A DNA stretch of 64,000 bases from Streptomyces griseus. GTDB taxonomy: Bacteria > Actinomycetota > Actinomycetes > Streptomycetales > Streptomycetaceae. Both the position numbers and the translations under genes were made by a program. The notes under the pieces are model-generated. The model saw only the letters and a list, made by a program, of their open reading frames with translations. It ran no database searches and was not told the DNA's origin. Every line of letters starts with the position of its first letter. The first letter of the stretch is position 1. Where the stretch lies: positions 373,645-437,644 of the forward strand of contig NZ_MDKB01000005.1 in assembly GCF_001715295.1 (NCBI RefSeq), read 5' to 3'. Of the stretch, positions 50,154 to 56,716 are shown in pieces.

Positions 50154-50372
50154 GGAAAGGCGCGGGACCTGCGCGGCGTTCCCGCCGGGAACCCGTCCGC
50201 TTCTTCGGCTCGTCGTCTCCGACCGGTACCGGGAGTACTCCGAACCCTTGCTGAGAACGGTCGTCCCACCGGGTGGACCGTGGGAGGACGGTGAGACGCA
50301 TTTCGGCTGTGTCACCGGTCCGGTGAGGCACTCGGTGATCGGCGCTGTCTCGCGGGCACCCGGACAGTCGTG

Positions 50373-50400
50373 CGGGGGGCGGCACGTGTGCCGCCCCCCG
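50373..50400. terminator. 13-bp hairpin terminator of the bL37 gene
   Basis: Arms 50373-50385 and 50388-50400 pair perfectly, G/C-rich. It starts 17 bp past the minus-strand stop at 50418. Confidence 0.75.
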
Positions 50401-50417
50401 TTGCGCCGCGCGCTTCC

Positions 50418-50495
50418 TCAGCTCTGCGGACGACTGCCGTGATTCGCACCGTTCTTACGACGGGCCCTCTTCTTGCGGCGTCGCTTGGAAGACAT
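50418..50495 (-). CDS. Ribosomal protein bL37, 25 aa
   Basis: A tiny gene missed by length cut-offs. It encodes MSSKRRRKKRARRKNGANHG followed by SRPQS and stop. Ribosome site GAGAGGGG is 6 bp upstream of the ATG at 50495. The Arg/Lys-rich body and the conserved ANHG.RP tail match the small actinobacterial 50S protein bL37 found in mycobacterial ribosomes. It is a solitary gene with its own terminator at 50373. Whether this is the only copy in the genome cannot be told here. Confidence 0.82.
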   Translation of the reverse strand: MSSKRRRKKRARRKNGANHGSRPQS

Positions 50496-51290
50496 CGAAA
50501 ACCCCTCTCTGTCGTTTCTGTGCGTCATCCACCGGGTCGGCACACCCGGTGATCACGGAGCCCCTACCCAGCGAGGCGACACCGAACACGCGCTGCGTGT
50601 CCATCTTTCGTGTCATATATGCCCCTACGCAGCAGCGGACCGTCCCCGGTCACGGTCCGCGCACACACGGACGGCACGACCGCGGCGGAGCTCCGTACGG
50701 CGAGCCGTCCCGCCTCGCCGGCACCTCGGGTCACTGCGGACGCCGGGGAGCCGGCGCCGAGCAGCTTCCCGGAGCGGCGGGCTGCGGGGACGGCTGCCGC
50801 CCCGGGCGGCCGGACGGAACCCGGGGCGGAGCGAAGCCGAGGCGGCCGGACGCGCCACCGGCGGCCACGACGCGTCCGGCGACGGCAGGAGAATCCGGAT
50901 GGTCTCCGGCGGGACCGCCTGCCTCCAGGAGCCGGGCCGGACAGGCACCGACACCGGCACCGGCACCGGCACGCACGGCTCGGACGACGCGCAGGGAGAT
51001 ACACCCGGCACGGAGGCGGGCGGCGGGCAGCGGTCCCGACCTGGGGAGGGCCGGAACGAGTCCCCGGCCGTGGCCGAAACAATTGCGCACGCGGACAAAC
51101 ATCATGCGGCCGCGATCATCGTATCGAGTTAATGTCGGCGGCTTTCCTTGGTCCGAAGGGTGGAGCCCCCCTTAGTGTCCCTAGTGATCTGGACGGGTTC
51201 CCGATCACCTACCCCCTTTCGCTCCCGTTGCCCTGGGACGCCCCATGTGCGCGGGTCACCAACCACCCTGACCGAGGAGAAGCCTGCCCG
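50496..51290. other. 795-bp region between bL37 and the encapsulin gene
   Basis: It should hold the bL37 promoter (right after 50496) and the encapsulin promoter. The latter is likely in the less GC-rich stretch 51075-51140 (caattgcgc, gtatcgagttaatg). A short CCGGCA hexamer repeat lies at 50944-50972. Long frames over 50560-51105 are Arg/Pro-rich and not credible. Confidence 0.5.
50944..50972. repeat. Short CCGGCA-type hexamer repeat
   Basis: ggcaccgacaccggcaccgg followed by further ccggcac units, about 4.5 copies of a 6-bp unit with one variant base. Simple-sequence slippage is the likely origin. Confidence 0.7.
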
Positions 51291-52703
51291 ATGACTGTTG
51301 ACTCGCGCCCGGAAGCGCGCCTGGAACTGCCCCGGCAGTCCAGCCTGGGCACGGCGGCCGCCCGTAACCTCGCCACGACGTCCAAGTCCGCCCCCCAGAT
51401 GCAGGAGATCACCTCTCGTTGGCTGCTGCGCATGCTCCCCTGGGTGGAGACCCGGGGCGGGGCCTACCGGGTGAATCGCCGCCTGTCCTACACCGTCGGC
51501 GACGGGACCGTCGAGTTCGTCCAGGACGGCGCCGCAGTACGGGTGATCCCCCGTGAGCTGGGGGAACTGGCCCTGCTGCGCGGCTTCGACGACGTGGAGG
51601 TGCTGACGGCCGTCGCCGACCGGTGCGTGCAGCGCGACTTCCGCGCCGGCGAGACGCTCGTGGAGCGCGGGGCGCCCGCGGACAGGCTGCACCTGATCGC
51701 CCACGGCCGTATCAGCCGGACGTCCGCCGGCCGGTACGGCGACGAGGTCGCTCTGGACGTACTCGCCGACGGCGACCGGTTCGGGGAGCACGCCCTCCTG
51801 GACGAGGACGCCCGGTGGGAGCAGACCGCGATCGCGGAGACCCCCGGCACGCTGCTCACGCTGTCCCGCTCCGACTTCGCGGCGCTTCTGTCCACGACGC
51901 CGGCCCTCCGCGCCCACATCGACACGTTCCTGTCGCTCTCCCACCGACGGCAGAACCATCGCGGCGAGGCGGAGATCGCCCTGTCGGCCGGCCACGTCGG
52001 CGAGCACGAGCTGCCCGGTGCGTTCGTCGACTACGAGCTGAACCCGCGTGAGTACGAACTCTCGGTCGCCCAGACCATCCTGCGGATCCACACGAGGGTC
52101 GCCGACCTCTACAACGGGCCGATGAACCAGACCGAGGAGCAGCTCAGGCTCACCGTCGAGGCGTTGCGCGAGCGCCAGGAGCACGAGCTGATCAACAACA
52201 GGGAGTTCGGTCTGCTCCACAACGCCGACTTCAAGCAGCGCATCCAGACGCACTCCGGCCCTCCGACCCCGGACGACATGGACGAGCTGCTCTGCCGGCG
52301 CCGCGGCACCGCGTTCTTCCTCGCTCATCCCCGGGCGATCGCGGCGATCGGGCGGGAGTGGAACTCCCGCGGAATCTACCCGGACCACGTCGACCTCGGC
52401 GGCCAGCGGGTCCCGGCCTGGCGAGGGGTGCCGCTCCTTCCCTGCAACAAGATCCCCGTCACTCCGGAGAGGACCAGCTCGATCCTCGCCATGCGCACCG
52501 GCGAGGAGAACCAGGGAGTCATCGGCCTGCACCAGACCGGGCTGCCGGACGAGTACGAACCCGGTCTGTCCGTCCGCTTCATGAGCATCGACGAGAAGGC
52601 GATCACCTCGTACCTCGTCAGCACCTACTACTCCGCCGCCATCCTCGTCCCGGACGCGGTCGGCGTACTGGAGAACGTGCAGATCGCCCGTCGGCCCGAG
52701 TAG
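51291..52703 (+). CDS. Family 2B encapsulin shell protein with cNMP-binding domain
   Basis: 470 aa from the ATG at 51291, with GAGGAGA upstream. Self-assembling HK97-fold shell of a protein nanocompartment. N-terminal arm SLGTAAARNLATTSKSAPQM and the E-loop/P-domain start WLLRMLPWVETRGGAYRVNR. A cyclic-nucleotide-type insert follows at about 100-225 (LLRGFDDVEVLTAVADRCVQ, FRAGETLVERGAPADRLHLI, DGDRFGEHALL). The P/A domains then resume (NPREYELSVAQTILRIHTRV, GIYPDHVDLGGQRVPAWRGV, PCNKIPVTPERTSSILAMRT). Its genetic neighbour is the cargo enzyme, 2-methylisoborneol synthase, as known for this encapsulin class. Confidence 0.92.
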   Translation: MTVDSRPEARLELPRQSSLGTAAARNLATTSKSAPQMQEITSRWLLRMLPWVETRGGAYRVNRRLSYTVGDGTVEFVQDGAAVRVIPRELGELALLRGFDDVEVLTAVADRCVQRDFRAGETLVERGAPADRLHLIAHGRISRTSAGRYGDEVALDVLADGDRFGEHALLDEDARWEQTAIAETPGTLLTLSRSDFAALLSTTPALRAHIDTFLSLSHRRQNHRGEAEIALSAGHVGEHELPGAFVDYELNPREYELSVAQTILRIHTRVADLYNGPMNQTEEQLRLTVEALRERQEHELINNREFGLLHNADFKQRIQTHSGPPTPDDMDELLCRRRGTAFFLAHPRAIAAIGREWNSRGIYPDHVDLGGQRVPAWRGVPLLPCNKIPVTPERTSSILAMRTGEENQGVIGLHQTGLPDEYEPGLSVRFMSIDEKAITSYLVSTYYSAAILVPDAVGVLENVQIARRPE

Positions 52704-52706
52704 CGG

Positions 52707-52729
52707 GCACCGCCCGGGAAGGGCGGTGC
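52707..52729 (+). terminator. 9-bp hairpin between shell and cargo genes, possible attenuator
   Basis: Arms 52707-52715 and 52721-52729 pair perfectly; loop gggaa. It starts 3 bp after the encapsulin stop and 79 bp before the synthase start on the same strand. It may end part of the transcripts and set a shell-to-cargo excess. Confidence 0.6.
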
Positions 52730-52807
52730 GAACCCCGTACCACCCGGGGCCGTTCGCGCATGCCCCGAGGGCTTCGCAACAGCCACCCACCGAGCAAGGA
52801 GCCATGG

Positions 52808-54127
52808 ATGCCAGCGCCTGAGCTGCCACCGCCGCGGTCGAGTCCGCCGGAGGCCGCCCACGTCGGTACGTACGCACGCCCCGCCACCTCGGCCCGCGCC
52901 TTCGACATCGGGGCCGGCACCGGCGGCCCGCCCTCCGCGCCGTTCTCCCCAGCCCCGCCCTCGGTGCCCGCACCCGCCCCGCACCTCCTCGGCGTCCCGG
53001 CGGTGGACGTCCCCGGAGGGGAGGCACCGGCACCGAGCGTCGGCCTGGCACGCATCCTGCGTGGTCCCAGCGGCCTGGGCACCGCGGGACTGCGCCTGAC
53101 GCCGCGTAACGAGCCGCCGGAACCCCCGGGTACTCCGGCGGGCACGGCGGAGGGCGCCGTCCCGGGCCTTTACCACCACCCGGTGCCCGTACCCGACCCG
53201 GTGCGGGTCGAGGAGGTCGGCCGAAGGATCAAGGCCTGGGCGCTGGAGGAGGTCCACCTGTATCCCGAGGACTGGGAGGAGGAGTTCGACGGCTTCTCCG
53301 TGGGCCGTTACATGGTCGGCTGCCATCCCGACGCGCCCAGCATCGACCACCTGATGCTCGCCACACGCCTGATGGTGGCCGAGAACGCCGTGGACGACTG
53401 CTACTGCGAGGACCACGGCGGGTCGCCCGTCGGCCTCGGCGAGCGCCTGCTCCTGGCCCACACCGCCCTCGATCCCCTGCACACGACGCAGGAGTACCAG
53501 CCGCGGTGGGAGGAGTCGCTCCACGCGGACGCGCCCCGGCGCGCCTACCGCTCCGCGATGGAGTACTTCGTCCGAGCGGCCAGCCCCTCACAGGCGGACC
53601 GGTTGCGGCACGACATGGCCCGGCTGCACATGGGGTACCTCGCCGAAGCGGCCTGGGCACAGCTGGACCACGTCCCCGAGGTGTGGGAGTACCTGGCGAT
53701 GCGCCAGTTCAACAACTTCCGCCCCTGCCCGACCATCACCGACACCGTCGGCGGCTACGAACTGCCCGCGGACCTGCACGCCCAGGCCGCCGTGCAGCGG
53801 GTCATCGCCCTCGCGGGAAACGCGACGACGATCGTGAACGACCTGTACTCGTACACCAAGGAACTCGCCGCTCCCGGCCGGCATCTGAACCTGCCCGTCG
53901 TGATCGCCGAGCGTGAGGGCCTCTCCGAACGGGAGGCCTATCTGAAGTCGGTCGAGATCCACAACGACCTCATGCGCGACTTCGAGACCGAGGCGTCGGC
54001 CCTGGCCGCCGCCTGCCCCGCCCCGTCGGTGCAGCGCTTCCTGCGCGGCGTGGCCGCGTGGGTCGACGGCAACCACGACTGGCACCGGTCCAACACCTAT
54101 CGCTACAGCCTGCCCGACTTCTGGTAA
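52808..54127 (+). CDS. 2-methylisoborneol synthase (terpene cyclase)
   Basis: 439 aa from the ATG at 52808, six bp after AAGGAG. Cyclises 2-methyl-geranyl diphosphate to the musty odorant 2-methylisoborneol. A Pro/Ala-rich disordered N-terminus (1-110) is typical and is thought to target the enzyme into the encapsulin. Class I terpene synthase motifs: Asp-rich AVDDCYCED with Asp196, and the NSE triad NDLYSYTKE at 344-352, plus late RSNTYRYSLPDFW. Four bp upstream of the methyltransferase gene, so the two form one unit. Confidence 0.94.
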   Translation: MPAPELPPPRSSPPEAAHVGTYARPATSARAFDIGAGTGGPPSAPFSPAPPSVPAPAPHLLGVPAVDVPGGEAPAPSVGLARILRGPSGLGTAGLRLTPRNEPPEPPGTPAGTAEGAVPGLYHHPVPVPDPVRVEEVGRRIKAWALEEVHLYPEDWEEEFDGFSVGRYMVGCHPDAPSIDHLMLATRLMVAENAVDDCYCEDHGGSPVGLGERLLLAHTALDPLHTTQEYQPRWEESLHADAPRRAYRSAMEYFVRAASPSQADRLRHDMARLHMGYLAEAAWAQLDHVPEVWEYLAMRQFNNFRPCPTITDTVGGYELPADLHAQAAVQRVIALAGNATTIVNDLYSYTKELAAPGRHLNLPVVIAEREGLSEREAYLKSVEIHNDLMRDFETEASALAAACPAPSVQRFLRGVAAWVDGNHDWHRSNTYRYSLPDFW

Positions 54128-54131
54128 AAGA

Positions 54132-55025
54132 ATGGACTCATCTGTGACCGACACCGAACTCACCACCGCCCCCGCCTCCGTGCGCATCCCCCGCCCCGCG
54201 ACGCCCTACCAGGGCGACATCGCCCGGTACTGGGACGGGGAGGCGCGGCCGGTGAACCTGCGTCTCGGCGACGTCGACGGCCTCTACCACCACCACTACG
54301 GCATCGGGGAGGTGGACCACTCGGCACTCGGCGGCGCCGACGACGGTACGGACGAGGCGAAGTTGATCACCGAGCTGCACCGCCTGGAGTCGGCCCAGGC
54401 CGAGTTCCTTCTGGGGCACCTCGGTGACATCGGGCGCGACAACACCCTGGTGGACGCCGGCTGCGGCCGGGGCGGCTCGATGGTGATGGCGCACCAGCGC
54501 TTCGGATGCAAGGTCGAGGGAGTCACCCTGTCGGCCAAGCAGGCCGACTTCGCCAACAACCGTGCCCGGGAACTCGGTCTCCAGGACCACGTCCGCGCCC
54601 GTGTCTGCAACATGCTGGCCACGCCCTTCGGGACCGGGTCGGCCGCGGGCTCGTGGAACAACGAGTCGAGCATGTACGTCGACCTGCACGACCTCTTCGC
54701 CGAGCACGCCCGCATCCTGGCGGTCGGCGGCCGCTACGTGACCATCACCGGCTGCTGGAACCCGCGGTACGGCCAGCCCTCGAAATGGGTCTCGCAGATC
54801 AACGCGCACTTCGAGTGCAACATCCACTCGCGCCGGGAGTACCTGCGCGCGATGGCGGACAACCGCCTCGTACCGCAGGCCGTCGTCGACCTCACCCCCG
54901 ACACGCTGCCCTACTGGGAGCTGCGGGCCACGTCCTCACTGGTCACGGGGATCGAGGACGCGTTCATCAACTCGTACAAGGACGGGTCCTTCCAGTACCT
55001 CCTGATCGCAGCGGATCGCGTCTGA
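54132..55025 (+). CDS. Geranyl diphosphate 2-C-methyltransferase
   Basis: 297 aa. SAM-dependent enzyme that methylates C2 of geranyl diphosphate, supplying the synthase upstream. SAM-binding motif LVDAGCGRGGSMVMA at 106-120, then EGVTLSAKQADFANNRA. Also present are YHHHYGIGEVDHSALG near residue 52 and NNESSMYVDLHDLFAEHARI, active-site segments of the cyclopropane-synthase-like fold. Start ATG at 54132, 4 bp after the synthase stop. With the shell gene it forms the standard encapsulin-MIB cluster. Confidence 0.94.
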   Translation: MDSSVTDTELTTAPASVRIPRPATPYQGDIARYWDGEARPVNLRLGDVDGLYHHHYGIGEVDHSALGGADDGTDEAKLITELHRLESAQAEFLLGHLGDIGRDNTLVDAGCGRGGSMVMAHQRFGCKVEGVTLSAKQADFANNRARELGLQDHVRARVCNMLATPFGTGSAAGSWNNESSMYVDLHDLFAEHARILAVGGRYVTITGCWNPRYGQPSKWVSQINAHFECNIHSRREYLRAMADNRLVPQAVVDLTPDTLPYWELRATSSLVTGIEDAFINSYKDGSFQYLLIAADRV

Positions 55026-55073
55026 CCTTCCGCCGCCCGCACACCCCCGGGAGGGGACGCGTGGCACCCGCGG

Positions 55074-55120
55074 GCCGGCCGGTGGACCAGGTACGGCAGA
55101 GCCGGCGTCCACCGGCCGGC
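55074..55120. terminator. 14-bp inverted repeat between convergent genes
   Basis: Arms 55074-55087 and 55107-55120 pair perfectly; loop 19 nt. It lies between the methyltransferase stop and the minus-strand Rieske gene stop, so a shared terminator is likely. Confidence 0.6.
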
Positions 55121-55158
55121 ACCACGGCCTTCCGGCCGCAGAGACGCGTCGTGAGTGA

Positions 55159-56097
55159 TCAGTTCTCCCGCAGCCGTGCCTCGGCGCGTCCGGCGATGAT
55201 CCGGGTCTCGAAGGACGGCTGCGGTGCGGTGGCGGGACCCTGGACGTTCCAGCCGTCGGACAGGCGGAAGGCGCTGCCGTGCCAGGGGCAGCGCACACAA
55301 CCGTCGACGACCTCGCCCTCCGACAGGGGGCCGCCCTGGTGGCTGCAGGTGTCCGCGAGCACGTGTACCTGCTCGCCGCTCTCCCGCACCACGACCACGG
55401 GGAGCGTACCGACGTTCCGGCGCACGGCCTCGCCGACGGGGAGGTCCGCCACGGGGCCGATCTCGTGCCACCCGGGCTCCACCAGGTCCGGCACCGCTTC
55501 GGCGTGGTTGGCTCCCGAGGCCTGCCGGTAGGCGAGATGGCCACCGATCGCGCCGCCGGCACCCACCGCCGACAGACCTGCGAGTGCCAGGGCCTTGCCG
55601 AGCCCCGCACGCCCCCGCATACGTGCCGCGAGCGAGGCGGCGTACAAGGCGACCCCCGTGATGTTCGCCGCCGCGTGCACGAGCCCCGGCCGCTGCTGCC
55701 GGGGCTTCAGCTCCGCCCAGTCGACCCAGCCCGCGACGGCTGCCGGGCCGGCCGTCACGAGGCCGACTCCGATCAGCACCGACGACGCCCGTCGCTGCCC
55801 GGGCAGACAGTCCAGCACCGCGGAGGAGAGCCAGGCGCCCATCGGGAGCTGCACCATCAGCGGATGGACCGGGTGCCCCAGCCACCGGCCGTGCAACCCG
55901 TCGCGCAAGGGCCCGAGCGGCAGCGACCGGACTCTGTCCCGGACGACGTCGACGGCACCGTCGAGGGCGGTGGAATGCTCCAGGCGGTCCATGGCCCGCA
56001 GCACCCTTCCGGGCCCCGAACGCGACGGGAGACGGCGCCTCACCGCCCGAAGCGGCGTGGGCGGGGCGGATCGGCCGGGTTCAGAGATGTCACTCAT
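55159..56097 (-). CDS. Rieske [2Fe-2S] protein with N-terminal DUF2231 membrane domain
   Basis: 312 aa from the ATG at 56097 (MSDISEPGRSAPPTPL). An N-terminal helix-rich part (HGRWLGHPVHPLMVQLPMGA, LIGVGLVTAGPAAVAGWVDW) is the DUF2231 membrane domain with four segments. The C-terminal 110 residues are a Rieske domain: cluster ligands C-x-H in DTCSHQGGPLSEGEVVDG and C-x-x-H in CVRCPWHGSAFRLSDGWNVQ. A membrane electron carrier, probably oriented with the Rieske domain on one side; partner unknown. It is divergent from the GlsB-type gene. Confidence 0.88.
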   Translation of the reverse strand: MSDISEPGRSAPPTPLRAVRRRLPSRSGPGRVLRAMDRLEHSTALDGAVDVVRDRVRSLPLGPLRDGLHGRWLGHPVHPLMVQLPMGAWLSSAVLDCLPGQRRASSVLIGVGLVTAGPAAVAGWVDWAELKPRQQRPGLVHAAANITGVALYAASLAARMRGRAGLGKALALAGLSAVGAGGAIGGHLAYRQASGANHAEAVPDLVEPGWHEIGPVADLPVGEAVRRNVGTLPVVVVRESGEQVHVLADTCSHQGGPLSEGEVVDGCVRCPWHGSAFRLSDGWNVQGPATAPQPSFETRIIAGRAEARLREN

Positions 56098-56390
56098 GAG
56101 TGGCGGATATCCGATCGGTAGAACGGGAAACGGCTCGGCTCGTGTCTTCTGTCCGCTGCCCTCGGGAACCGCATAGGTTCCACGCGTCCCCGGCACTCAT
56201 CCCAGGGTTCCGCGTCTTTCACGCCCGCGGCGCAACGACTCCACGGACCCGGCCCTCCACGCCCGGCCGGCCCCGACCGGCGCCACGGTCGTCCTCCGGA
56301 CGGGACACCGAATGCTCCATGTTTGAAAGTCCCGGCACGGCGCAGACGGTTGTTGACACGGTTCTTATACGACCAGGTAGGAGAGGCAAC

Positions 56391-56660
56391 ATGGGCATCA
56401 TTGCGTGGATCTTCATCGGCTTGCTCGCGGGCCTCATCGCGAAGGCGCTGATGCCGGGCAAGGACCCGGGCGGCATCATCATCACGATGCTGATCGGCAT
56501 CGCGGGCGGTCTGCTCGGTGGCTGGCTCGGCAAGGTCATCTTCGGCGTCGACTCCATCGACGGATTCTTCGACCTCTCGACCTGGATCGCCGCCATCGTC
56601 GGCTCGCTCATCCTCCTCGTGCTGTACCGGGTCATCGCGGGCAACCGCCGCCACGCCTGA
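56391..56660 (+). CDS. GlsB/YeaQ/YmgE family stress-response membrane protein
   Basis: 89 aa from the ATG at 56391, with AGGAGAGG 5 bp upstream. Three membrane segments: MGIIAWIFIGLLAGLIAKAL, GIIITMLIGIAGGLLGGWLG and WIAAIVGSLILLVLYRVIAG. Gly-rich packing motifs (GGIIITMLIGIAGG) define the transglycosylase-associated/YeaQ family. Usually induced by stress; exact role unknown. TTGACA at 56353-56358 lies upstream but no well-spaced -10 is obvious. Confidence 0.9.
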   Translation: MGIIAWIFIGLLAGLIAKALMPGKDPGGIIITMLIGIAGGLLGGWLGKVIFGVDSIDGFFDLSTWIAAIVGSLILLVLYRVIAGNRRHA

Positions 56661-56679
56661 CCCGTACGCCCCACCGCGA

Positions 56680-56710
56680 AACGGCTCCGCCTCACCTCGG
56701 CGGAGCCGTT
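56680..56710. terminator. 12-bp hairpin between convergent genes
   Basis: Arms 56680-56691 and 56699-56710, 7-nt loop. It lies 20 bp after the GlsB stop and 7 bp past the end of the TIR operon, so it probably terminates both. Confidence 0.8.
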
Positions 56711-56716
56711 CCGTGC

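Noticed and set aside
50560..51105. Long open frames between bL37 and the encapsulin gene
   Set aside because: All are rich in Arg, Pro and Gly, differ by strand with no ribosome site, and show the pattern of high-GC noise.
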